A DNA stretch of 64,000 nt, from positions 186,001-250,000 of the forward strand of contig NZ_NFMB01000006.1 in the NCBI RefSeq assembly GCF_002161215.1. The letters run 5' to 3'. The translations under genes were made by a program, and so were the position numbers. Source of the stretch: Flavonifractor sp. An10 (GTDB lineage: Bacteria; Bacillota; Clostridia; Oscillospirales; Oscillospiraceae). Positions 50,826-58,625 of the stretch are shown piece by piece. The notes beneath the pieces were generated by a model. It was not told the DNA's origin. It worked only from the letters and a program-made list of their open reading frames with translations, and did no database searches. Numbering within the stretch: the stretch's first letter is position 1; every line of letters begins with the position of its first letter.

Positions 50826-51761
50826 TCACAACATCTGCTCCATTTGTACTGCGTGTTTAATGTGTCCTTTCATCTCTTGCACCCGGTTAAAAGTTTTCTG
50901 GTCAATGATAGGCTCATGAGCATTCTCCACCAGGTACATCTCCAACCGCCCACGGTTCTTTTCTTTTTTGCCCGTCAGAAAATCCGGCACGTAGGTCTTC
51001 TGCATCAAAACCTGGCCTACATACTTCTCGTTGCTCAGCATCCGGTCGATGGTGGAAGTACTCCACTCTGATTTTCCAGTGACTGTTTTGATGCCATGGG
51101 ACTCAAGGTACTTCTTAATTTTTCGTACTCCGTTTCCTTGCACATAGAGGTTAAAAATCGTTCTGACAATTTCGGCCTCCTCGGGAACGATCTGCAATAC
51201 GCCGTCAGGCCCTTTGGTATAACCGAGAAATCGGGTGTGGTTGAGGAGCGTCTTGCCGCTCCTCATGCGGTGGCGGATGCCAAACTTGATGTTCTCGCTG
51301 CGGAAGTGGCTCTCCGCCTGATCCAAAGCAGCCAGTTGGTCAATGATACTGTCACTGGTAGTCAATGTGTTGATGCCTCCGGTTTCGATATAAACACCGA
51401 TATTCATACGCTTTAACCTCCGTATCTGTTTGATTGTTTCTACTGTGTCCCGCCCAAACCGGCTGAGGGACTTCACTAAAATCAGGTCGATCTTCTTTCT
51501 CCTGCAATCTTTAAGCAGCTGCTGATAGCCGGGGCGATGATTCTTTCGCAGGCCCGAAGCGGTATCATAGTAAACAAAGACAAACCGCCAATAAGGATTT
51601 TGCTGAATGTATTCGGTATAAAACTCGATTTGGTTCTTCAGACTATTCTGCTGCTCCTCATGGCCCGTGCTGACCCTGCAGTAAGCCGCCACCCTAAGCT
51701 GCTGGCCCCAAATAGGTACAAGATTCTTACTTTGTGATATCTCGATAACATTTCCGGACAT
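50826..51761 (-). CDS. Serine recombinase lacking zinc ribbon and C-terminal coil
   Basis: The 311-aa protein has the resolvase domain (RVAAYCRVSTGHEEQQNSLK, Ser near 31; LVKSLSRFGRDTVETIKQIR) and a Recombinase domain (about 175-280) but ends before a zinc ribbon, in NRVQEMKGHIKHAVQMEQML. Either it is a short natural form or it has lost its end. GGAGGTTTTGTC precedes the ATG at 51761. It is placed just after a tRNA-Leu terminator repeat. Confidence 0.88.
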   Translation of the reverse strand: MSGNVIEISQSKNLVPIWGQQLRVAAYCRVSTGHEEQQNSLKNQIEFYTEYIQQNPYWRFVFVYYDTASGLRKNHRPGYQQLLKDCRRKKIDLILVKSLSRFGRDTVETIKQIRRLKRMNIGVYIETGGINTLTTSDSIIDQLAALDQAESHFRSENIKFGIRHRMRSGKTLLNHTRFLGYTKGPDGVLQIVPEEAEIVRTIFNLYVQGNGVRKIKKYLESHGIKTVTGKSEWSTSTIDRMLSNEKYVGQVLMQKTYVPDFLTGKKEKNRGRLEMYLVENAHEPIIDQKTFNRVQEMKGHIKHAVQMEQML

Positions 51762-51822
51762 GACAAAACCTCCATGTTTTCTACTCATGTATTCATGAGC
51801 AGTATAACATGGAGGTTTCGAT

Positions 51823-51884
51823 AAAAAGAGAAGCTACATTTCAGCCTCGTTTATAAGGCCAAAATGTAGCTCCCAGCTTGGTGC
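51823..51884. repeat. tRNA-Leu 3'-end/terminator repeat, copy 1b (att-like)
   Basis: This 62-bp segment matches 29802-29863 at 57 positions, same orientation, 22,021 bp apart. It covers GCACCA (the tRNA 3' end) and the terminator hairpin of the split tRNA-Leu. The 3' end of the recombinase gene at 51834-53360 runs into it, so this is likely the junction formed when that element integrated. Confidence 0.85.
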
Positions 51885-53360
51885 AGTTGAGCAATCCAAA
51901 TCCGAACCTGTTTTCTGATCGGCCAATGCGGTTTTGAGGTCATCAAAAGTGATGGTCGTTGTCCCTTCCTTGTAGTTGAAGGTTATCACCATTTTGTCAT
52001 CGTACAGGAAAATGGCGTTGATAAAAGTGTCAATCAGCATCTTGCGGTGGGACTTTTGCCGTACATCTAGCTTGCGGAAGCGGTGGAGCCAGAAGGTCAT
52101 AAACTCGGCGCTCACCTTGGGCTTCGCCAGTTTCTCGCAGGCTATCTTGGTTTCCAGTTCCTCTTTCGTGGCTTCCAGTTCTTCCAGACGGCCTTTCGTG
52201 GACTTGGTTAAAATCCCCTGTTGGATGGCGTTCAAGAGGTTTTGAATGGCCGTGTCCGTTTCCCGCAATTGCTGTTCATAGAGCGGCAGATTGACATTCT
52301 CTCTGTCCTGCAAGTCCATCAGCATGGACACGATGGCCTCAATCGCCTTATCGTCCATCACCATTCTCATGGTTTCACTGACCACCAAATCCTCGATCCA
52401 CTCTTTACGGACAGATTTTTTATGGCACTCGGTGCGCTTCTTTTTCACGGACACGCACTTGTAGTAGTGGTGGACATTCCCCGTGTGGCTGGTGCCGCTC
52501 TCCCCGCAAAGATAGGCCCCGCAATAGCCGCAGAACAGCTTGGTCGTCAGCAGATAATCGTCCTCAGCCTTGTGGCGGGCCGGAGCCTTTTTGTTCTTTG
52601 CCAGTTTCTGCTGCACCCGGTCAAAGAGGTCTTGGGGGACAATAGCGGGAATGCCATCCGGCACCACAATGTCCCGGTAGGTGTATTCTCCGATATAGCG
52701 GCGGTTGCTCAAAAGGTGCTGCACGCTGTTGTAGGTCATCTTCTGGCCCCGTGTATTCTTCACACCCTGTTCGTTGAGCCAGTCCCGGATCTGGGTCATA
52801 GTGGCCCCCTCGTCATACCGCTGGAACGCCTCACGGACAAAAGGGGCGGTGAGCGGGTCAAGCTGGAAACACTGGTCGCTGTCAATCAGATAGCCGATAG
52901 GACGGGTGCCGCCGTTATACTTGGATTTCAAGGCATTTTCCGTCATGCCCCGAACTACCTTTTCGGACAGGTCAGCGGAGTAGTATTCGGCATAACCCTC
53001 CAGCACGCTTTCCAGAATGATGCCCTCGGCCCCGTCGGAAATGACCTCGGTGGCGGACACCACCTTGACCCCGTTCTTTTTCAGAGCGGCCTTGTAGCGG
53101 GCGCTGTCGTAGCGGTTGCGGGCAAACCTGTCCAGCTTCCAGACGATAATCATATCGAATAAGTGCTTGCCGCTGTCCTTGATCATGTTCTGAAATTCCG
53201 GGCGGTTGTCGGTCTTGGCGGAAAAGGCCCGGTCAATGTAGTGGCGCAGGATGGTGATACCGTTCTTCTCGGCAAAGGCGGTACACTCTCTAATCTGGCC
53301 CTCAATGCTTTCCTCCCGCTGGTTGTCGGAGGAATAGCGGGCATAGATAACGGCTTTCAT
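51834..53360 (-). CDS. Large serine recombinase whose 3' end is formed by an att site
   Basis: The 508-aa protein has the resolvase domain (VIYARYSSDNQREESIEGQI, Ser near 10; IIVWKLDRFARNRYDSARYK), Recombinase domain, zinc ribbon (LFCGYCGAYLCGESG) and a coiled coil (about 350-410). Its last 17 residues (APSWELHFGLINEAEM) are encoded by tRNA-Leu 3'-end/terminator sequence, as expected if integration fused the gene to the target. It is the best candidate integrase for the MobV/defence unit. Its start overlaps the TIGR02391-like gene by 4 bases (ATGA). Confidence 0.92.
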   Translation of the reverse strand: MKAVIYARYSSDNQREESIEGQIRECTAFAEKNGITILRHYIDRAFSAKTDNRPEFQNMIKDSGKHLFDMIIVWKLDRFARNRYDSARYKAALKKNGVKVVSATEVISDGAEGIILESVLEGYAEYYSADLSEKVVRGMTENALKSKYNGGTRPIGYLIDSDQCFQLDPLTAPFVREAFQRYDEGATMTQIRDWLNEQGVKNTRGQKMTYNSVQHLLSNRRYIGEYTYRDIVVPDGIPAIVPQDLFDRVQQKLAKNKKAPARHKAEDDYLLTTKLFCGYCGAYLCGESGTSHTGNVHHYYKCVSVKKKRTECHKKSVRKEWIEDLVVSETMRMVMDDKAIEAIVSMLMDLQDRENVNLPLYEQQLRETDTAIQNLLNAIQQGILTKSTKGRLEELEATKEELETKIACEKLAKPKVSAEFMTFWLHRFRKLDVRQKSHRKMLIDTFINAIFLYDDKMVITFNYKEGTTTITFDDLKTALADQKTGSDLDCSTAPSWELHFGLINEAEM

Positions 53361-54070
53361 ATTCTCACCTCGCCGCTTGTTAAAATACCCATCATTTGAC
53401 TTGCCTGCACGATCCGTTCAAAAGCTTCTCTTTGTGAGCAAGTTAGATTTGCGTGCATAGAGGGGTTCCGGTAAGCCATAAAAGCACCCTCAAAGATAGA
53501 CTTAACACCTTTACGAAAATTGGCTCCGCTTATTTCTGATGTATCGCAAAACTGATAGAAGCCATTGTCTGAAAGTAATGCGCCAATTAAACCCGCTGCA
53601 TCTTTAGGAATGGGAGAGTTCGGTTTTCCTTCCTTAAACAATTCTCGCATTCGAGTTTCAACTTCTTTAATGGCGGCTTCACCGGCGGCGGCAAAATGAC
53701 CATCACAAAACAGCCCTTTTGAAACAGCAATGATTCGAGGGTGAATGTCCTGCCAAACCCGAGTATCTATCGGTTCCGAAGAAATGTGTTTGATAATTAT
53801 GAAAAGCTCTCCAAACGCGGCTGAATTCAACAGCATCATGCCATAAGGAGGCTGGGGAGCAGAAAAAAGTATGTTCTTTATCTCTAATAATTCATGGCCA
53901 TAAAATGGGTATTCGTACTGAATATTTGTCGAAATCGTCTGCAACTCATTTTGTATTTTCCAACAATCGGTTTGGAGAAACGCTGGTAAGGCTCCTGTTG
54001 AAAGTTGGGCGTTGGTACGCTGTAGCCAGTCTTTTATTGCAGAAATTTCTTTTTCATATATAACCTTCAT
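53357..54070 (-). CDS. TIGR02391 (Ymh)-like protein
   Basis: The 237-aa protein has a C-terminal domain with DIHPRIIAVSKGLFCDGHFA, AAGEAAIKEVETRMREL and FEGAFMAYRNPSMHAN, which match TIGR02391, a family often found in phage and plasmid loci and related to HEPN-like folds by its RNP-x-x-H end. Its stop overlaps the recombinase start, and its own start overlaps the XRE gene stop, so the three are one transcription unit. Function is unknown; abortive-infection-like activity is possible. Confidence 0.7.
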   Translation of the reverse strand: MKVIYEKEISAIKDWLQRTNAQLSTGALPAFLQTDCWKIQNELQTISTNIQYEYPFYGHELLEIKNILFSAPQPPYGMMLLNSAAFGELFIIIKHISSEPIDTRVWQDIHPRIIAVSKGLFCDGHFAAAGEAAIKEVETRMRELFKEGKPNSPIPKDAAGLIGALLSDNGFYQFCDTSEISGANFRKGVKSIFEGAFMAYRNPSMHANLTCSQREAFERIVQASQMMGILTSGEVRI

Positions 54071-54420
54071 TCTCCATCCTCCATCATACGGAACAGTGTT
54101 TCCTTTAGCTTTTCGTTCATAGGAGATTGTGGGTCAAAACACATCTCAATAAAGCGCCGCATTTCCTCGCGCTCTGGAGCGGCTTTAGGCTTAAACTCGT
54201 ATATTACTCCCTGGGGCTTGTCCGTCCGGGCAAAGATATAATCTAAGGATACATCAAAGTAATCTGCATAGCGGCGGAATAGTTCCACAGATGGGGTGGA
54301 CTGCCCATTCTCATAGCGGTTGATACTGGACTGTGTGGAGCCGATGGCCTCAGCCATTTTTACCTGTGAAAGGCCGATACTCTCCCGCAGGGCCTTCAAA
54401 CGCTTACCCACTTCTTTCAT
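54067..54420 (-). CDS. XRE family repressor
   Basis: The 117-aa protein has an N-terminal helix-turn-helix (VGKRLKALRESIGLSQVKMA, EAIGSTQSSINRYENG) and a C-terminal tail. AGGAGGTTGG precedes the ATG at 54420. A perfect palindrome overlaps its promoter, so it likely represses its own operon, which includes the recombinase. Confidence 0.9.
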   Translation of the reverse strand: MKEVGKRLKALRESIGLSQVKMAEAIGSTQSSINRYENGQSTPSVELFRRYADYFDVSLDYIFARTDKPQGVIYEFKPKAAPEREEMRRFIEMCFDPQSPMNEKLKETLFRMMEDGE

Positions 54421-54433
54421 CTTCCAACCTCCT

Positions 54434-54462
54434 ATTCGGGTTAATTTTATTATAACCCGAAT
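54434..54462 (-). promoter_or_regulatory. XRE operator overlapping the promoter
   Basis: ATTCGGGTTA (54434-54443) and TAACCCGAAT (54453-54462) are perfect inverted arms. On the minus strand the arm-to-arm segment reads TTATAATAAAAT and so contains a TATAAT -10 box. Repressor bound here would block transcription of the XRE-TIGR02391-recombinase operon. Confidence 0.8.
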
Positions 54463-54533
54463 TGCACAAATTTTCAACCCGGAAATACAATTCTCCATAT
54501 GCACCTTGTCTCGTTCCGGCCCACAGGCCGAAT

Positions 54534-54588
54534 AAAGAAATGACGCAGACCAGCCCACCATTCATAGGCTGATCTGCGCCGTTTCTTT
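54534..54588. terminator. Bidirectional hairpin in the oriT region
   Basis: AAAGAAATGACGCAGACCAG pairs imperfectly with the complement ending GCGCCGTTTCTTT. On the minus strand it is followed by TTTATT. It divides the XRE operon promoter from the oriT region. Confidence 0.55.
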
Positions 54589-54660
54589 AGGTTTTGGATG
54601 GGGTGAGGACATAGATGAAGAAATGCAATCTGTGGCCACGCACTGACAAAACCGGGGGTT

Positions 54661-54730
54661 TCCAAAGGGGGCTTATGCCCCCTTTGGCACACGACCTTGC
54701 TTGCAAGGTGTAGTGTGTTATACCTGCTGG
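54661..54730 (+). promoter_or_regulatory. oriT of pMV158/MobV type
   Basis: ACCTTGC-TT-GCAAGGT (54694-54709) is followed by GTAGTGTGTTATACC (54710-54724). This is the layout of the pMV158 MobM origin, where the nick lies in TAGTG/TGTTATAC. GGTGTA and TATACC also form the second inverted repeat. A further palindrome (CCAAAGGGGGC-TTAT-GCCCCCTTTGG) lies directly upstream. The matching relaxase is the MobV protein at 59979-60935. Confidence 0.8.
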
Positions 54731-55100
54731 CGCGGCTGACAGGGTAAACGGGGTGCGATGCGGTTTGCGCCCCGCTTACACTGGCAGGAAAACGGGCAGG
54801 ATTTTTGTGAGCGGACGGGAACAAAAATCCCGTTCGTTTTCAGAGAGCACCAGCAGGTATACAAACCTCCGTCCCTCGTCCTCCGTCCCCTACTGATGGG
54901 ACAAAATGTCCCAAAGATGCGATTACCGTTATCCCTAGATTTAAAAGGGAGGGCAAGCACACTTGGAGCTTGCCCTCCTTGATTACCCATAAAGCAAGAC
55001 CGGGCAGTGCTGTCAACGGCGCCGCATGAAATGCACCGTTCATCTTGACCGTTGATGCCCCTAGATGGGGTTGCTACTTGCAAGAGAGTGACAAACCTCT
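54731..55100. other. Highly structured non-coding spacer
   Basis: No gene is seen. Several hairpins are present: GGATTTTTGT with ACAAAAATCC (54800-54831), GGGACAAAATGTCCC (54898-54912), and AAGGGAGGGCAAGC with GCTTGCCCTCCTT (54945-54980), the last one terminator-like. The spacer may extend the oriT/single-strand origin region of the element. Confidence 0.6.
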
Positions 55101-56099
55101 TTAAAACGGCCATTCGGAAAAATCTTCTTCCTCGTCAGCAGTTTCATTCTCAATTCCAAGTAGGAGTTTTGCTCGCATTAATAGTTGGTCATAAGTTATG
55201 ATATGCAATTGATGATATGCGGCATTTAAGATTCGCAAGGCCTTTAATTCATTATCATCCCAGTCAACTGATCGACCGTACACCAACATACATTGAGGTT
55301 TGACGGTTTTTGTATCCTCTACCCGTTCCATGAACTCCACGGAATTAGACTGAAGCTCTATTTTATATAAATAGTTCAAGCATTGGGTTATCGCAGCAGT
55401 AAGCTGGGAAGAAGGGCATAAATTTCCATGTGAATCTGGCCTTGTCCAAAATGGTAGATCAGGACGCTTTATTTCTACAACATCAAGAAAACCATCGATA
55501 GCTCTCATTAAATAATCTGCAATATCTGTGACATCAATATCTCGTTCTGGCAATATATTCAGATATTCGGACCCAAGCACCCATTTATTTCGGCTGAACC
55601 AATCTTGCCAATATGATTCAGGATAGCCGCTACTGATAGCTTGCTCAAATTCACTGACTGCACGATTTCTTTCTGCTGCCGTAATAGCAACGCTCAGGTT
55701 CTCGGTAAGTATCCCAGATTCATGAAGCTTTTTCACAACTTCTGCATCGGGAATTCCCAAGTCACGAACTTTAGCAAACAACTCGGCAGCATCCTTGTCT
55801 ACCGAAATAAACTCGGACATTCCCGTGTTTAAGGGCGCATAATACTCTTGAATATACTCAATTAGTTTATCTATCTCTCCACAGGAAAGCGTAATTGATT
55901 TGTCTTGCTTTTCATAAAATGTTCCATTGACTTTCCTATATCGAGCAATTTTCAATGAGACTATTTTTTCGCCAGTCGTTTGATGGGTGTTTCTAAAGAA
56001 AACTGCTCTTGACGAACTGCGCAAACCAGTTTTTAACTCACACGGCTCAACATACTCTTGGCCTTTAGATGTAAGCTTAACATTCTTCCATTCTTTCAT
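55101..56099 (-). CDS. Shedu-type (DUF4263) nuclease
   Basis: The 332-aa protein has a C-terminal PD-(D/E)xK-like domain: IADYLMRAIDGFLDVVEIKR with the E-x-K pair near residue 213, and SSQLTAAITQCLNYLYKIEL, the following helix with its conserved Gln, as in the Shedu antiphage protein SduA. The N-terminal 150 residues are a separate, unrecognised region, which in Shedu proteins varies with the trigger. TTAGGAGAAG precedes the ATG. It lies at the end of the restriction-modification operon. Confidence 0.82.
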   Translation of the reverse strand: MKEWKNVKLTSKGQEYVEPCELKTGLRSSSRAVFFRNTHQTTGEKIVSLKIARYRKVNGTFYEKQDKSITLSCGEIDKLIEYIQEYYAPLNTGMSEFISVDKDAAELFAKVRDLGIPDAEVVKKLHESGILTENLSVAITAAERNRAVSEFEQAISSGYPESYWQDWFSRNKWVLGSEYLNILPERDIDVTDIADYLMRAIDGFLDVVEIKRPDLPFWTRPDSHGNLCPSSQLTAAITQCLNYLYKIELQSNSVEFMERVEDTKTVKPQCMLVYGRSVDWDDNELKALRILNAAYHQLHIITYDQLLMRAKLLLGIENETADEEEDFSEWPF

Positions 56100-56138
56100 A
56101 AGCTTCTCCTAAAAGGGATGAAAATGTAGAAAACCCAC

Positions 56139-57050
56139 TTATTCCATCCCATATAGAGACCTGCGAATAGCATCCCGGTAAACATTGCCTTCTGGTAGAT
56201 TCATGGAAGAAAAGGCTTCTTGGACTTTGTAAACCGTTGTGCAGTGTTCCTCCAAGATACCAAGAGGAGTAATCGTTCCTTCACCAGTTGTTTCCAGATA
56301 GTCATAGGCAAGAAAATGGATAGAAGCTGGTTGTGTTGGAAAGCGTGGAATGCGTTCTTTTCCTCCCAGTCGGTTGAGAACTCGATCGTATACAGCTTTG
56401 GGACACACAAAGAACAAGCCTGTTCTACACAAATCCTCTCGCTGCAAAACCTGCCCTTTATAAATCAATTGTGGGATAATACGCTTAGAAACATTTTCCC
56501 AGTTCAATCCGACAGTGTCTGCAACGATGTCTCGGTTTTCCATAAGTGAATTGCGGGCTTCACGGTAGTTTCCTGTGGTATCAATAGTTTGGACTTCGAT
56601 AGCTGTAAATTCAACAAGCTCTCCGGCTCCATCCAAGCGTGCCAACACCCAATCAACAAAGTAGGAGCCTGTCCCGGCCCTTTGGGGCAGTCGTAACTCT
56701 CCGCCCCATCCATGCCCAAAAACAGCAATAGCTCCATTTTCCGCTTTGGCTTTTTCTACTGCTGCTCTCCCAGAGTAAAGCCCTAACTCACAGCCAAATG
56801 CCTGCTGCGCGACTAAGTGGAGCATCTTGTAATCTTCGGCATAAATCCGATTTGGACAACAGATGACATCCGGAGACCCTGGTGTTTTCTGTCGAACTGC
56901 ACAGACTCCAGAAATAATTCTATCCCGCGACAAAACTTTTGTGCATTGAGTTCCGAGAAAAGGACAAACCTGACGAGCTGCTGCTGTTGCAGCTTGTGAG
57001 GATTTATCTTCTGCACGATAACCGAAAAACTCTGAAATATATCCGGCCAT
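56139..57050 (-). CDS. NotI-like type II restriction endonuclease
   Basis: The 303-aa protein has AARQVCPFLGTQCTKVLSRD and ISGVCAVRQKTPGSPDVICC, which resemble the cysteine-rich iron-binding part of NotI. The nuclease core is seen in FTAIEVQTIDTTGNYREA (E-x-Q in place of E-x-K, as in NotI-type PD-(D/E)xK enzymes) preceded by FVDWVLARL. It begins 1 base after the C5-methyltransferase gene, the usual pairing of a type II system. The recognition site is unknown; a GC-rich site would be expected from the NotI family. Confidence 0.78.
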   Translation of the reverse strand: MAGYISEFFGYRAEDKSSQAATAAARQVCPFLGTQCTKVLSRDRIISGVCAVRQKTPGSPDVICCPNRIYAEDYKMLHLVAQQAFGCELGLYSGRAAVEKAKAENGAIAVFGHGWGGELRLPQRAGTGSYFVDWVLARLDGAGELVEFTAIEVQTIDTTGNYREARNSLMENRDIVADTVGLNWENVSKRIIPQLIYKGQVLQREDLCRTGLFFVCPKAVYDRVLNRLGGKERIPRFPTQPASIHFLAYDYLETTGEGTITPLGILEEHCTTVYKVQEAFSSMNLPEGNVYRDAIRRSLYGME

Positions 57051-57051
57051 T

Positions 57052-58242
57052 TTAAGACCCCTCCTCTAAAATGGATTTGAGTGCAAGACCAACAGCTTCT
57101 GCCAGCAAAGGAGGTACGGCGTTTCCTACCTGAGCGAACTGCTGTCCTTGCGTGCCAGTAAAGATAAAGTGATCTGGAAAGGATTGTAGGCGGGCGGCCT
57201 CTCTAACAGTAAAAGAGCGATCTTGATTGTAATGGAAATAAGCGCCCCAATGAGGATCGCATTTAGTTAAAATAGTCGAAGCCAAACCATCAGGAGTAAC
57301 ACGGCCATATCGCTTGGTGTGATCAGATTTTCTGGCCCTTTTCATACCTTTTGGCAAAAGCTCATCAGGTATATCTGTCCAATTCCCACCAGGCTTAATG
57401 TATTTCAATCTCTCTTGATTTTCTTTAGAAAGCCGGGGAGCTTCATGATTATATATTCCACAACTACCGATACGCGCTCGTTTCTGATAATCACACATTG
57501 GCTCACATATATATTCTTTTACTTCAGCACCTCTTTCCCCACACTTCAATGGCGGAAGATCGCCAATAGCTTCCTGCACTGTGGTGAATTTAGCAGATGC
57601 TTCAGGCGAAGGGAGCTTTACGAGTAACTGGCCGTCAAATGTAGTGGTAAAATTGGGCTTCACTGGCGCATGGTAGAGCGGCTCCGGGAATGCCAAAGAA
57701 GGAAGGTTTTTCCCCCTCAAGCCAAGAATGATGGTTCTCCACCTCATTTGGGGGACACCATAATATGCAGCACCAAGGATACGCACATCAGCGCCATACC
57801 CCAGTTCTGCCAAAGCATTGAGAATGGCGTGCAGAGTGGCACCATGTTCAAAAGAAACAAGTCCGGGAACATTCTCAATCAAAATTGCCCTTGGAGCAAA
57901 AGCATCTACAAAGCGCAAATATTCTTTGAACAAATGATTTCTTTGGTCAAGTACACTTCTGACTGGAGCATTGATTGAAAATCCCTGACACGGAGGACCG
58001 CCAGCAAGTAAATCTAACTCTCCACGCTCAATACCAAGTTCTTCTCGAATTTGATTTGCGTCTATACTACGAATATCTGCTGTTAAGACCCTAGCGGAAG
58101 GGTGGTTTTTCTGATATGTTGCAGCATAAACAGGCATGATTTCTGAAGCGAATAGACTGTGAAATCCAGCCTCAGAAAGTCCCTCAGACAATCCACCTGC
58201 ACCCGCAAATAAGTCAATCATTGTCAAATTATTGTTTGTCAT
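57052..58242 (-). CDS. DNA (cytosine-5)-methyltransferase
   Basis: The 396-aa enzyme methylates cytosine at C5. Motif I is MIDLFAGAGGLSEGL, motif IV holds the catalytic Cys in GGPPCQGFSIN (near residue 85), motif VI is AILIENVPGL, motif VIII is YGVPQMRWRTI, and motifs IX-X are RFTVREAARLQSFPDH-like and AQVGNAVPPLLAEAVG. The target recognition domain (about 190-310) is moderate in size. The ATG at 58242 is preferred; it overlaps the upstream HTH gene by 14 bases. It protects host DNA from the NotI-like enzyme. Confidence 0.95.
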   Translation of the reverse strand: MTNNNLTMIDLFAGAGGLSEGLSEAGFHSLFASEIMPVYAATYQKNHPSARVLTADIRSIDANQIREELGIERGELDLLAGGPPCQGFSINAPVRSVLDQRNHLFKEYLRFVDAFAPRAILIENVPGLVSFEHGATLHAILNALAELGYGADVRILGAAYYGVPQMRWRTIILGLRGKNLPSLAFPEPLYHAPVKPNFTTTFDGQLLVKLPSPEASAKFTTVQEAIGDLPPLKCGERGAEVKEYICEPMCDYQKRARIGSCGIYNHEAPRLSKENQERLKYIKPGGNWTDIPDELLPKGMKRARKSDHTKRYGRVTPDGLASTILTKCDPHWGAYFHYNQDRSFTVREAARLQSFPDHFIFTGTQGQQFAQVGNAVPPLLAEAVGLALKSILEEGS

Positions 58243-58432
58243 CTTTTGTCCTCGCTCTTGTATTGCTATCTTTAGTCGGCTTTTCTGCATTTTCTGGGAT
58301 GATCCAAATCCGACTCATACGCGCCGCACCGGCAATTCGGTTTTCTTTGCACAAAATTTGGACTTGCCGGGGAGTCACGCCCCATTTTTCAGCGGCTTCC
58401 TGTACCGTCATATATCCGTTCACTTGTGACAC
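58229..58432 (-). CDS. Small helix-turn-helix protein (possible R-M controller)
   Basis: The 67-aa protein has a MerR/excisionase-like helix-turn-helix (MTVQEAAEKWGVTPRQVQIL) and RIWIIPENAEKP, followed by a basic tail. It is the first gene of the methyltransferase/restriction operon and could set the timing of restriction or act in excision. The GTG start at 58432 is uncertain; GTG at 58423 or ATG at 58411 are alternatives. Confidence 0.7.
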   Translation of the reverse strand: MSQVNGYMTVQEAAEKWGVTPRQVQILCKENRIAGAARMSRIWIIPENAEKPTKDSNTRARTKDDKQ

Positions 58433-58625
58433 CTCAAAGTTTGTCTCATGGGGTAATATTAAACCATTATTAGTATATTCGTTTAAGCGAAATTAGGCAA
58501 GAGCTTTTTAAGCAACTGCCCGTATATACGCCAAAAATGTTTTTGAATTTTAGGAACAAAAAGTATATACTTATGTCGTATTATAATAGATAACATATTT
58601 TAAAGCATAAAAGGAGGTCAGCCCT
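58433..58625. promoter_or_regulatory. Divergent promoter region
   Basis: This AT-rich spacer separates the R-M operon from the sigma-like gene. On the minus strand TATACT lies near 58475; on the plus strand TTATAAT lies near 58579-58585, and AAGTATATACTT (about 58561-58572) is a palindrome next to it. AAGGAGGTC precedes the plus-strand start. Confidence 0.55.
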
